A stretch of DNA of 64,000 nucleotides from Micromonospora ferruginea. GTDB lineage: Bacteria; Actinomycetota; Actinomycetes; Mycobacteriales; Micromonosporaceae. The number at the start of each line of letters is the position of its first letter. Position 1 is the first letter of the stretch. A model generated the notes under the pieces. That model saw nothing but the letters and a program-made list of their open reading frames with translations, did no database searches and was not told the origin of the DNA. The stretch spans positions 4,843,001 to 4,907,000 of the forward strand of contig NZ_CP059322.2 in NCBI RefSeq assembly GCF_013694245.2, read 5' to 3'. Of the stretch, positions 8,618 through 16,478 are shown in pieces. The position numbers were made by a program, and so were the translations under genes.

Positions 8618-8699
8618 GTCGCCTGCCTCCTCGTGCCGGAGGTAGAACGGAGCCACCGGTCCGGGAAGTTGCACCGCGCTTCGAAAAAGGCGGCGGGCG

Positions 8700-9269
8700 T
8701 CAGCGGGTGCGGCGGCACCCGGCGAGCAGGCGGGCCACCATGTCCTGCGCGTGCGCGCGCTCGTAGCCCGGTCCGAGGATGCACAGGTTGCCCACCGCGC
8801 GCATGAGGGTGTGCGCGGTCACCTCGGGGTCGATGTCCCCGGCCGCGACGCCGGCCTCGATCAGCGAGGCGCACGCGGGCACGAGTTCGTCGAGCATCAG
8901 CGTGTGCAGGGTGTGCAGGCCGGGGTCCTCGGACTGCAGGGCGGCGCCCAGCCCGTGCTTGGTCACCAGGAACTCGACGAACGCGTCGATCCAGCGCGTC
9001 AGCGCCTCGACGGGGGCGACGGACTCGCGGCGCAGCGCGGCGGCCAGCGCGACGCACTCCTCGATCTGGTGTCGGTAGACGGCGGTGACCAGCTCGGCCC
9101 GGCTCGGGAAGTGGCGGTAGACCGTGCCCAGGCCCACGCCCGCGCGCCCGGCGATGTCCCGGATCGGCGCCTGGACGCCCTGCTCCACGAACACCGCCGC
9201 GGCGGCGGCGAGCAGCGCCTCGCGGTTGCGCCGGACGCCTGCCTGGCGTGCGCCGGTGGCCTCGGTCAC
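8700..9269 (-). CDS. TetR-family transcriptional repressor
   Basis: 189 aa from GTG at 9267-9269, with AAGGAGG five bases upstream; longer in-frame starts lack a ribosome site and would run through the operators. The N-terminal helix-turn-helix (APIRDIAGRAGVGLGTVYRHFPSRAELVTAVY, about 30-65) is typical TetR, and the rest is the ligand-binding helical domain. It is divergent from the hydrolase at 9358. The shared 88-bp gap holds two palindromes of the form GGAACnATGTTCC, so it very probably represses itself and the hydrolase until a ligand binds. Confidence 0.9.
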   Translation of the reverse strand: MTEATGARQAGVRRNREALLAAAAAVFVEQGVQAPIRDIAGRAGVGLGTVYRHFPSRAELVTAVYRHQIEECVALAAALRRESVAPVEALTRWIDAFVEFLVTKHGLGAALQSEDPGLHTLHTLMLDELVPACASLIEAGVAAGDIDPEVTAHTLMRAVGNLCILGPGYERAHAQDMVARLLAGCRRTR

Positions 9270-9285
9270 GGCTTCCTCCTTGTTG

Positions 9286-9302
9286 GCGGAACAATGTTCC
9301 GC
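9286..9302. promoter_or_regulatory. Palindromic operator 1 for the adjacent TetR regulator
   Basis: GCGGAACAATGTTCCGC is a perfect 8+1+8 palindrome located 17 nt before the TetR start codon. Palindromes of this size between divergent tetR and target genes are the usual autoregulatory sites. The assignment to this regulator is inferred from position. Confidence 0.7.
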
Positions 9303-9311
9303 TAGTGTTGG

Positions 9312-9326
9312 CGGAACGATGTTCCG
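9312..9326. promoter_or_regulatory. Palindromic operator 2 for the adjacent TetR regulator
   Basis: CGGAACGATGTTCCG repeats the sequence of operator 1 with one central change. Its centre is 25 bp from that of operator 1, about two and a half helical turns, so two dimers would sit on roughly opposite faces. It lies 31 nt before the hydrolase start. Confidence 0.7.
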
Positions 9327-9357
9327 TTCAAGTATGTCAGAAGAGGCAGGCACCACC

Positions 9358-10278
9358 ATGCACACCGACCACCGCACCGCACCCCGGATCGTCTCGGTCA
9401 AGCCCGTCCCGGTGGCCACCACCGGGCGCGACCCCGGCCTGTCGGTTAAGGTCACCGCCCCGGCGACCGGCGACCACCTGCCGGTGATCGTCTTCTCGCA
9501 CGGCAACGCCTGGTCGATGGACGGCTACGAGCCGCTCGTCGACAGGTGGGCCGCCGCCGGATTCGTCGTCGTCCAGCCGACCCACCTCGACTCCCGACGC
9601 CACGGCATCGGGTTCGACGACCCGCGGTTCGGCACCATCTGGCGGGTCCGGATCGCCGACCTGCACGCCGTCGTCGACCGGCTCGACGACATCATGGCCC
9701 AGGCCCGAGCCGCCGAGGTGCACGCCAGCGTCGACCACGACCGGATCGCCGCCGTCGGCCACTCCTGGGGCGGCCAGACCGTCGGCACCCTGCTCGGCGC
9801 CCGCGTCCTCGACGCCGACGGCCGGCCGGGCGAGGACTTCACCCACCCCGCGGTCCGGGCCGGCGCGCTCCTCGCCGCCACCGGCACCGGCGACACGCTC
9901 ACCCCGTTCGCCGTCGAGCATCTGCCGTTCATGCGGCCGGACTACTCCACCATGACCACACCGGCCCTGGTCGTGGCCGGCGACCAGGACCGGTCGGCGA
10001 TGTCCACCCGGGGGCCGGACTGGTTCACCGACGCCTACCACCTCAGCCCCGCGCCCAAGAGCCTGCTCACCGTCGTGGACGGGGAACACACCCTCGGCGG
10101 GGTCGCCGGCGAGAAGGTCGCCGAGACCACCGACGAGGACCCGGCCCGCGTCGCCTTCATCGCGGACGCGGTCTCCGCGTACCTGCTCGACGCCCTCGGT
10201 CTCGACGGCGTCGCCTGGAAGGCCCTCGGCGACCGCGTCGCGACCAGCGACGGCGCCTACCGCCTCGCCGACCGGTAG
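9358..10278 (+). CDS. Alpha/beta-hydrolase (dienelactone-hydrolase or chlorophyllase-like)
   Basis: 306 aa from ATG 9358. The upstream in-frame ATG at 9334 is less likely because it has no ribosome site and lies just beyond the operator. It is a soluble alpha/beta-hydrolase: oxyanion strand IVFSHGNAWSMDGYEPL, nucleophile elbow GHSWGG, and later acid and histidine (VVAGDQDRS; VDGEHTLGG). There is no signal peptide. The natural ester or lactone substrate is not evident. Control by the divergent TetR repressor suggests induction by a small molecule that the enzyme may degrade. Confidence 0.85.
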   Translation: MHTDHRTAPRIVSVKPVPVATTGRDPGLSVKVTAPATGDHLPVIVFSHGNAWSMDGYEPLVDRWAAAGFVVVQPTHLDSRRHGIGFDDPRFGTIWRVRIADLHAVVDRLDDIMAQARAAEVHASVDHDRIAAVGHSWGGQTVGTLLGARVLDADGRPGEDFTHPAVRAGALLAATGTGDTLTPFAVEHLPFMRPDYSTMTTPALVVAGDQDRSAMSTRGPDWFTDAYHLSPAPKSLLTVVDGEHTLGGVAGEKVAETTDEDPARVAFIADAVSAYLLDALGLDGVAWKALGDRVATSDGAYRLADR

Positions 10279-10294
10279 GCGCGTCGCCGCCGCG

Positions 10295-10441
10295 CTAGCC
10301 GGTGATCACCGGCCAGGCGTAGGCCAGCAGGGCACACGCCGCCCCGAGCAGCGCGAGCGAGAGGCCCCGGGTGGGGATGGGCAGCGCGGCGAGCACCAGC
10401 AGGATGACCGCGACCAGGTAGAGAAACGCTTGCACCGACAT
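10295..10441 (-). CDS. Small two-helix membrane protein (48 aa), unknown function
   Basis: 48 aa. ATG at 10439-10441 is preceded by GAGGAG at normal spacing, and the frame ends in TAG at 10295. The product is almost entirely hydrophobic: helix 1 (AFLYLVAVILLVLAALPI), a short turn with PTRG, then helix 2 (LALLGAACALLAYAWPVI). The codons show the GC-rich third positions of real genes here. It follows the nucleotidyltransferase gene on the same strand beyond a terminator hairpin, so it probably has its own promoter. I do not recognise the family; immunity or envelope roles would be guesses. Confidence 0.6.
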   Translation of the reverse strand: MSVQAFLYLVAVILLVLAALPIPTRGLSLALLGAACALLAYAWPVITG

Positions 10442-10460
10442 GGCAGTCTCCTCGGGATCG

Positions 10461-10500
10461 GCACCACGGGCGAGGCGATCTCTACCCCCGCCCGTGGTGC
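10461..10500 (-). terminator. Terminator hairpin after the nucleotidyltransferase/B2-like gene
   Basis: The arms GCACCACGGGCG (10461-10472) and CGCCCGTGGTGC (10489-10500) pair over 12 bp with a 16-nt loop. It begins 16 nt past the stop at 10517 on the minus strand and lies upstream of the small membrane-protein gene. Confidence 0.65.
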
Positions 10501-10516
10501 CGGGAAACCCCTCGCC

Positions 10517-11929
10517 TCAACCGATGCGGGAGGACGCCCGATCGTCGCCGGCCAGCCACTCCGGCGGCGGCGGCCGGCGGGTCAGCTCCACCATGGACTC
10601 CCGCTCGGCGTCGGTCTCGCCGTCGAGCCAGGCGTGCGCGCGGAACCCCTCGCTGGGCGTGGTCACGCCGATCACCAGTGTCCGGGCGACCCGCTGGCTG
10701 CCGTACCAGCGTTGCAGGACCAGGGAGCGCTCGATGCAGTTGGCGCCGGTCCGGCGCAGCACCCCGAGCACCACGTGCCGGTGCCCGCCGGCGGCGGCCG
10801 GCGGCGCGGGCAGCCGGACGGCGTCGAGGCTGCGGCGGGGAAGCTGCCGGCGGAGCAGTCGCACGGCGCGGGCCGTCCACACGGCGGTGCCCAGCCCCGG
10901 CAGGCCGTCCCGCCGGACCAGCCGGACCAGCGCGCCCGGCGACGGCAGCCGCCGGTCGAGCCCGCGCGGCGGGACGCCGACGACCGGTGGTCGGCCGGCC
11001 GACCGGTCGGCGGCGGCCTCCTCGGCGAGCCGACGCACCGCCCGGCGCAGTTCGGGCACCGCCCCTGGCACCCGGGCGACGTGCCGGCCGAACCGCAGGA
11101 CCCGGGCCAGCAGCAGCCCGTGCCACCCGCGCCGGGCCAGCGGAAGGGTGTATCTCATCTCGACCGCCGTCGGGTACAGCCGGCGGGCCAGGTATCCCAG
11201 CCGGGTCCGGGCGGTGGGCAGTTCGCCGAGCTGCGCGAGGCCCAGCGCGACGGAGGATCCCTGGCGGGCCCGGAGCCACAGCGCCGCGCTCGCCGGCCGG
11301 ATCAGGTCCAGCGACGCCGCCCGCTCGGCGCCGGCCGGCACCGACCGCAGGCCGACCGCGAACAGCAGCGCGGCGCCGGTCCGTCCGGCCAGGTCGGCCG
11401 CCGCCCGCCAGGTCTCGTCCGGGAACACCGCCAGGGCGCGCTCCAGGTCCGCGCGCGGCTTGGCGGAGTCTCCGGGTACGGCGGCGTGCAGCGCGACCAG
11501 CAGGGCGGTGGCCGCGGGACCGGGCACCGGGACCGTCCCGCCGCTGAGCGGGAGCGGCTCGGCCGAGGCGTGCACCTCGGCCCAGAAGGCCTCCCGGTCG
11601 TCCACCCCGTGGAAGCCGCGGTGCAGGTCGACGGTGAGGACGACGGGGCCCGGCAGGCGCCAGGGCCGCTCGTACGCGGTCGGGTCGTCGGGGAGCGGGC
11701 TGCGCCAGCCGAGACCGGCCAGCACCCGCTGCGCCCGGTCGAACGACGCGGGGGCGACCAGCAGGTCGATGTCGCCGTAGGCCCGTCGCCCGACCAGGTC
11801 GAGCCGGTGGGCCAGCCCCGGCCCCTTCAGCACGACGGCCGGGACCCCCTGGTCGGCCAGTGCGGCGCAGAGCGTCACGGCGGCGGCGTCGAGCGCGAGG
11901 CAGCGGACCGACCGGGCGATCGTGGTCAT
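10517..11929 (-). CDS. Nucleotidyltransferase domain fused to lasso-peptide B2-like transglutaminase/protease domain
   Basis: 470 aa from ATG at 11927-11929. Residues 1-200 match the NTP_transf_5 type of nucleotidyltransferase (VVLKGPGLAHRL; metal ligands D53 and D55 in YGDIDLLV). Residues about 355-445 match the transglut_core3 (lasso B2) fold: Cys398 in GANCIERSLVLQRW, His432 in FRAHAW and Asp436 form the expected triad. In lasso clusters the B2 protein cleaves the leader from the precursor. No lasso cyclase (asparagine synthetase-like), B1/RRE protein or transporter is nearby, and I see no clear precursor, so this is an orphan fusion. It could process an unlinked peptide. Domain calls rest on motifs; pathway is unknown. 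Confidence 0.75.
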   Translation of the reverse strand: MTTIARSVRCLALDAAAVTLCAALADQGVPAVVLKGPGLAHRLDLVGRRAYGDIDLLVAPASFDRAQRVLAGLGWRSPLPDDPTAYERPWRLPGPVVLTVDLHRGFHGVDDREAFWAEVHASAEPLPLSGGTVPVPGPAATALLVALHAAVPGDSAKPRADLERALAVFPDETWRAAADLAGRTGAALLFAVGLRSVPAGAERAASLDLIRPASAALWLRARQGSSVALGLAQLGELPTARTRLGYLARRLYPTAVEMRYTLPLARRGWHGLLLARVLRFGRHVARVPGAVPELRRAVRRLAEEAAADRSAGRPPVVGVPPRGLDRRLPSPGALVRLVRRDGLPGLGTAVWTARAVRLLRRQLPRRSLDAVRLPAPPAAAGGHRHVVLGVLRRTGANCIERSLVLQRWYGSQRVARTLVIGVTTPSEGFRAHAWLDGETDAERESMVELTRRPPPPEWLAGDDRASSRIG

Positions 11930-12130
11930 CGCGTCCCCCGCCCGTCGACGCACCGTCGCGGCGCGGTTCCCCCGTTCACGCCCTGACAACGACCGGTGCC
12001 GGGCGCGGATGCGGCGGGGCGACGGGGCCCCAGGAAGTGGTGGCCGTCGCCGGCGAGGCGTGGGCCGCGCCGGCGCCACCGGGCCCCGCCGGGGCAGCGG
12101 CGGGGCGGGAGGGGTGACAGGATCGGCCGC

Positions 12131-12901
12131 ATGCGACGCAGATCACTGATCCTCGGCGCGGCGGCCGGTCTCGCCGCGCCCGTCGTCGCCGGCGCGGCGC
12201 CGGCCGCGGCGGCTTCCTCGCCGATCGGCACCGACCCGCCGCGCCCGCGACCACGGACCTATTCGCCGGCCAACAGGGCCACCGGCCTCACCACGCTGCC
12301 GGAGGCCACCCGGCAGGTCGTCGTCGTGACGGCGGCGAGCTGGAACACCAGTCAGGCCACCCTGGAGACGTTCGCCAAGGTCGACGGGCGGTGGACCGCG
12401 GTGTCCGCGGCGCTGTCCGCGCGGATCGGCTCGCAGTTCTTCAGCGACAACCATGTCGAGGGTGTCCCGACCACGCCGACCGGTGTCTACGCGTTCGGCC
12501 CCACGATCTACGGCATCGCCGCCGACCCGGGCGTCCGCCACCCCTACCACCGGGTCGTGACGAACGACTGGTGGAACGAGAACCCGACGTCGTCCGCCTA
12601 CAACACGTTCCAGCACCAGGCCACCAGCCCGGGCGGCTACAGCGAGGCGCTGTGGACGGAGAAGCCCGCCTACACGCACTTCGCCGTGATCACCTACAAC
12701 ATGGCGCCGACCGTGCCGAAGCCGGTGCCCAACGCCGGCAGCGGCATCTTCCTGCACGAGTTCAGCAAGACGCCCTCCGGTCCCACCGCCGGGTGCGTCA
12801 GCCTGTCGCACGCCGACCTGGTCACCGTGCTGCGCTGGCTCGACCCGGCGGCTCAGCCCCGCATCGTGATGTGCCCGCTGGACAGCCTCGGCCGCTACTG
12901 A
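12131..12901 (+). CDS. Secreted L,D-transpeptidase (YkuD-fold) family protein
   Basis: 257 aa. The N-terminus begins with three Arg (MRRRSLILGAAAGLAAPVVA), a signal peptide possibly using the Tat route, cleaved after AAA near residue 27. The C-terminal half has the catalytic motif of YkuD-type enzymes: His209 (GIFLHEF), then Ser/Thr and Gly, and nucleophile Cys222 in PTAGCVSLS. Such enzymes cross-link or edit peptidoglycan outside the membrane; members of this branch can also be stand-alone hydrolase-like proteins. It is divergent from the B2-like gene and ends at a strong shared terminator. Confidence 0.85.
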   Translation: MRRRSLILGAAAGLAAPVVAGAAPAAAASSPIGTDPPRPRPRTYSPANRATGLTTLPEATRQVVVVTAASWNTSQATLETFAKVDGRWTAVSAALSARIGSQFFSDNHVEGVPTTPTGVYAFGPTIYGIAADPGVRHPYHRVVTNDWWNENPTSSAYNTFQHQATSPGGYSEALWTEKPAYTHFAVITYNMAPTVPKPVPNAGSGIFLHEFSKTPSGPTAGCVSLSHADLVTVLRWLDPAAQPRIVMCPLDSLGRY

Positions 12902-12910
12902 CCGGCACGA

Positions 12911-12955
12911 CCCGGGGCCCGGCGCGGAGAGCGATCCTCCGCGCCGGGCCCCGGG
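12911..12955. terminator. Bidirectional terminator between L,D-transpeptidase and GH6 gene
   Basis: A perfect 19-bp stem, 12911-12929 pairing with 12937-12955, has a 7-nt loop. It lies between convergent genes, starting 9 nt after one stop and ending 12 nt before the other. Confidence 0.85.
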
Positions 12956-12967
12956 TGTCGGGTGGGG

Positions 12968-14361
12968 TCAGGCGGCGGCGCAGGTGGCCGTCCCGCCAGG
13001 GCCGGTGCCGTTGCCCTGGAAGCCGAAGTTGGTCGACTGCCCGGCGCCGACCTGGCCGTTGTAGCTCACGTTGGTGAACCGGACGGTCCCGCTGGTGCCG
13101 CTGGCCTGGGCGCTCCAGACGCCGGTGATCGCGGCGCCGCCGGGCAGCGTGAGGGTCACGGTCCAGCCGTTGAGGGCCGCCGAGCCGGCGGTGACCGTCA
13201 CGCTCGCGGTGAAGCCACCGGACCACTGGTTGAGCACCACCGACGCGGAGCAGCCGTTGCCGGTCGGCGGCGGCGTGGTGGTGGGGGCGCGGTGGTCGGC
13301 GGGGCCGTGGTCGGGGGCGCGGTGGTCGGCGGCGCGGTCGTCGGTGCCGCGGTGGTCGGCGGGGCGGTGGTGGGCGGGTTGGGCGCGCCGTTGGCCAGGC
13401 TGAACGCCAGGTCCGGCTGGAACGAGCCGGCCGTGTAGCGGCAGCCGTCCGCCTCACCCGGCGGCTTCACCCAGAGGTACGCGTCGATGTTGGCGTCCCC
13501 AGTGTTGGTCGTCGGGTACGTCCCGATGCGCCGGTCGGTGTTGTCGTCGGCGCACCAGTCCCCGCTGGCGCCCCCGTTGCGGCTGGTGTCGATGACCTGC
13601 CGCTTGCCCGAGATGCCCATGCCGTTGAGGGCGGAGATGACGGCCCGGCCGAAGTTCGCCTCGCCGGAGGTGGGGTTGAAGTTGGACACGTTGGTGAAGA
13701 AGCCGTCGGCGTACTGCACCCCGGCGGCCCGGAGCCGGTTGGCCGTCTCGTTCGCGCTGTTCCAGGTGGAGTGGCCGCCGTCGAGGTACACCTTGGCGTT
13801 GGGGTTGCCCGACTTGATGGTCCGGGTGGCCGTCGAGATCGCCTGGTTGCGGGCGCTCAGCTCGGCGCCGCTCAGGCAGGTCTGGAGCGCGAGCGAGTCG
13901 GTCTCCAGGATGATCAGGACGGTCTGGTTGCCCAGCCCGCGGGCGAAGTTGGACACCCAGGTCTGGTACTGGTTGAGGTCCGGCGCCCCGCCGGCGCTGG
14001 CCCCGCCGCAGTCCCGGTTGGTGATCTCGTAGACCGACAGGACCGGGATCTGCTGCGCCGCGTTGGCCGCGCCGACGAAGCCGGAGACCTCGGACTGGAT
14101 GGTCGACGGGTTGAAGTTGGCGAACCAGCGGGCCTGCGGCTGGCTCGCGATCTTGTCGCGGATGACGGCGGCCCGCGAGTCGCCGGGGTTGGCGGCGACC
14201 CAGCGCACGACGGCCGAACTCGGGTCGCGGTAGAGCGCCCCGGACACCGTGCCGGCGGACGCGCCGCCGACGCTGAGAGCGATGCCGGCGGCGGTCAGGC
14301 CGGCGACGGCCGCCGCGCCGAGGGCGGCCGGTCTGCGGCGGCGGAGGGAGAGGATAGCCAC
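12968..14361 (-). pseudogene. GH6 cellulase (endoglucanase/cellobiohydrolase) with CBM2, split by a frameshift in the linker
   Basis: GTG start at 14359-14361 with AGGAGG 9 nt upstream. A signal peptide (1-36) is followed by a GH6 catalytic domain to about residue 310: NRDCGG, acid Asp155 in ILETDSL, YLDGGHSTW, VIDTSRNGG and WVKPPGEADG. A Pro-Thr linker (repeated PTTAP) comes next. The cellulose-binding CBM2 (NQWSGGFTASV, LNGWTVTLTLPGG, NFGFQGNGTGPGG) is complete but lies in another frame (12968 to about 13275). The break is at a run of five G on the plus strand (near 13287-13291), so one base gained or two lost would restore the fusion. In the present frame the protein ends at 13198 without a CBM. 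It may be a sequencing error or a real mutation; the catalytic domain is intact either way. Confidence 0.8.
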
Positions 14362-14401
14362 GATGTGTTTCCTCCTGACTACATAGATGTATCTAAGTTT
14401 A

Positions 14402-14415
14402 TGGGAGCGTTCCCA
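14402..14415. promoter_or_regulatory. CebR-type operator upstream of the GH6 gene
   Basis: TGGGAGCGTTCCCA differs at one base from the TGGGAGCGCTCCCA box bound by the cello-oligosaccharide repressor CebR in streptomycetes. It sits about 40 nt before the GH6 start. A TAGATA -10-like hexamer lies between it and the gene, so bound repressor would cover the promoter. It supports induction of the cellulase by cellobiose-type sugars. Confidence 0.75.
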
Positions 14416-14474
14416 TGAAGGTAACGGAGTCGGACACCGCTGCCAAGATGCACGGCTGAACTACCCTCTGCGCC

Positions 14475-16052
14475 GTGGACACCCCGGAGATCGAGGCACC
14501 CGTCGTCGGCGTCACCGTCTATCCCGACCGGGCGCGGGTCACCCGCCGCGCCGGCCTCCGGCTCGCCGCCGGCGAACATCGGGTACGCGTCACGCCGCTC
14601 CCGCTCGGCCTGCGCCGTGACTCGATCCGGGTCGGCGGCCGGGGCGCGGCCACCGTGCTCGGCGTGGACGTGCGCACCCGACACCTGCCGAGCAGCGGCG
14701 ACGTGCAGGTGGTCGGCCTGGAGCAACGACGACGCGAGCTGGCCGAGGAGCTGGCCGAGATCGAGGACGCCGACGGGATCGAGGAGCGGCGCGGCGAGTT
14801 CCTCGACCGGCTGGCCGAGCGCGCCGGCGGCACGTACGCCCGGGCGCTGGCCGCCGGCGACGCGCAACCGGCCGACGTGGCCGCCTTCGCCGACTCGGTC
14901 GCCGCCCAGGCCGCCGACAGCCGTGGCCGGCGACGCGAGCTGGCCCGGCGGCGGACCGAGCTGGCGGAGGAGACGGCCGCGGTGGAGCGCGACCTCGACG
15001 CCACGCGCGGCAAGCGAGAGCCGGACCACCTGGTCGCCGAGGTGACCGTCGCGGTCGAGTCCGACGACGCCGAGGTCGAGCTGGAGCTGACCTACCTGGT
15101 GGACGGCGCGCGCTGGCAGCCCTCCTACGACCTGCGGCTGGTCGACGACACCATGACCGTCACCTGGTTCGCACTGGTCAGCCAGAGCACCGGGGAGGAC
15201 TGGCCGGAGTGCGACCTGCGGCTCTCCACCGCGCGGCCGGCGGCGGCGACCGGCGTACCCGAACTGGCGACCTGGTATCTCGACCGGTTCCGGCCGCCGT
15301 CGCCCCGCGCGGCGACGGCGGACATGCCGCTCGGGATGCCGCCGCCGGCGGCGCCCGCCGGCGGCGGTGGCCTCGCCCGGTCCGCGGCGCCCCGGCCCCC
15401 GGTGCGGGAGAGCGTGGCCGAGGTCGAGCAGGGGGTCAGCGCGGCCACCTACCGGCCGGCGCGACCGGTGGCGGTGCCCGCCGACGGCAGCGCGCACCGG
15501 GCCACGGTCGCGGTGCTGGAGCTGCCGACCCGGCTCGACCACGTGACCGCGCCGGTCCGGGCCGCCGAGGCCCACCTGCGGGCCACGGTCCGCAACACCT
15601 CGGACCACACGCTGCTCGCCGGTCCGGCGGCGGTGTTCCACGGCGCGGACTTCGTGGCGGCGACGAGGTTGCCGGTGTGGGCACCGGGCGAGGAGATCGA
15701 ACTGGCGCTCGGCGTGGACGACCGGCTGCGGGTGGAGCGGAAGCTGCTCCGGCGCGCCGAGACGAAGGCCACGCTCGGCTCGACCCGGCGGCGGGAGGTG
15801 GAGTACCGGATCACGGTCGCCAACCACACGCCACGGCCGGCGACGGTGGAGGTACGCGACCAGTTGCCGGTGTCCCGCGACGAGGCGGTGGTGGTCCGGG
15901 AGACGGCGCTGACGCCGCCGCCGGCGGAGCGTACCGAGCTGGGCGAGGTGACCTGGCGGCTGACGCTCGCCCCGGGCGACAGCGGCGAGATCACGCTGGG
16001 CTTCCGGGTGGAGCTGGCCAGGGGTGTCGAGGTGACCGGCTGGCGGGAGTAG
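14475..16052 (+). CDS. Mucoidy inhibitor MuiA-family protein (DUF4140/DUF4139)
   Basis: 525 aa from GTG 14475. The N-terminal part (8-110, VVGVTVYPDRARVTRRAG) corresponds to DUF4140. A charged coiled coil spans about 75-180, and the C-terminal DUF4139 part begins with ELELTYLVDGARWQPSYDLR (about 195) and continues with beta-rich repeats to the end. There is a low-complexity Pro/Ala insertion near 275-310. No signal peptide or membrane helix is visible. The family name comes from an effect on mucoid capsule in proteobacteria; the biochemical activity is unknown. It is divergent from the GH6 gene and ends in a strong hairpin. Confidence 0.85.
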   Translation: MDTPEIEAPVVGVTVYPDRARVTRRAGLRLAAGEHRVRVTPLPLGLRRDSIRVGGRGAATVLGVDVRTRHLPSSGDVQVVGLEQRRRELAEELAEIEDADGIEERRGEFLDRLAERAGGTYARALAAGDAQPADVAAFADSVAAQAADSRGRRRELARRRTELAEETAAVERDLDATRGKREPDHLVAEVTVAVESDDAEVELELTYLVDGARWQPSYDLRLVDDTMTVTWFALVSQSTGEDWPECDLRLSTARPAAATGVPELATWYLDRFRPPSPRAATADMPLGMPPPAAPAGGGGLARSAAPRPPVRESVAEVEQGVSAATYRPARPVAVPADGSAHRATVAVLELPTRLDHVTAPVRAAEAHLRATVRNTSDHTLLAGPAAVFHGADFVAATRLPVWAPGEEIELALGVDDRLRVERKLLRRAETKATLGSTRRREVEYRITVANHTPRPATVEVRDQLPVSRDEAVVVRETALTPPPAERTELGEVTWRLTLAPGDSGEITLGFRVELARGVEVTGWRE

Positions 16053-16058
16053 AGCGTT

Positions 16059-16106
16059 AGGAGGGGCCCCTTCTTATGCGGAATGCGTTAAGAAGGGGCC
16101 CCTCCT
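16059..16106. repeat. GGGGCCCC hairpin (terminator-like dispersed repeat, copy 1)
   Basis: The 18-bp arms AGGAGGGGCCCCTTCTTA (16059-16076) and TAAGAAGGGGCCCCTCCT (16089-16106) flank a 12-nt loop. It lies between convergent genes (stops at 16052 and 16115) and should terminate both. Read on the minus strand, loop and flanks (TTAACGCATTCCGCATAA) match the loop of the hairpin at 23176-23224, so both belong to one repeat family. Confidence 0.8.
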
Positions 16107-16114
16107 TTCCTGCG

Positions 16115-16384
16115 TCAGTGGCGACGGCGCCCATATGCGCCAGCCGCGATGTAGACGCCGGCAGCGGCGAAGAGGACCTGGATCAGCAGTTCGATCCAGT
16201 CGATGCCGGCGGTGTCGTCGACACCGAACAGGCCGGCCACGAGCGTGCCCAGGAGCGCGGCGACCACACCGATGACCAGCGTGAGCCAGATCGGGATGTT
16301 CTGCTTGCCCGGCACCACGAGGCGGCCGAGCGCGCCGATGACGAGACCGATGATGATGGCGGTGAGGAAACCGGTGACTTCCAC
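16115..16384 (-). CDS. GlsB/YeaQ/YmgE-family stress-response membrane protein
   Basis: 89 aa from GTG at 16382-16384. Three hydrophobic helices (FLTAIIIGLVIGALGRLVV, IPIWLTLVIGVVAALLGTLVAGLFG, LLIQVLFAAAGVYIAAGAYG) and the Gly-rich pattern GLVIGALGRLVVPG identify the transglycosylase-associated protein family. Members are induced by general stress and sit in the cytoplasmic membrane; the molecular activity is not established. Single gene, ending at the shared hairpin. Confidence 0.88.
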   Translation of the reverse strand: MEVTGFLTAIIIGLVIGALGRLVVPGKQNIPIWLTLVIGVVAALLGTLVAGLFGVDDTAGIDWIELLIQVLFAAAGVYIAAGAYGRRRH

Positions 16385-16478
16385 GAGAGCCGTCCTGTTC
16401 TTCCGATGAACTGTCGTCCCGTTCGGTGCCCCGATCCGCCCGCCACCCAAACGCGAGGCGCGTTTCTTCACGCAACTG

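Noticed and set aside
10517..12130. A full lasso-peptide cluster
   Set aside because: Only a B2-like domain is present; no cyclase, RRE protein, transporter or convincing precursor was found within the window.
13260..13385. Short tandem repeats resembling a CRISPR or microsatellite
   Set aside because: They encode the PTTAP linker of the GH6 enzyme; there are no spacers.
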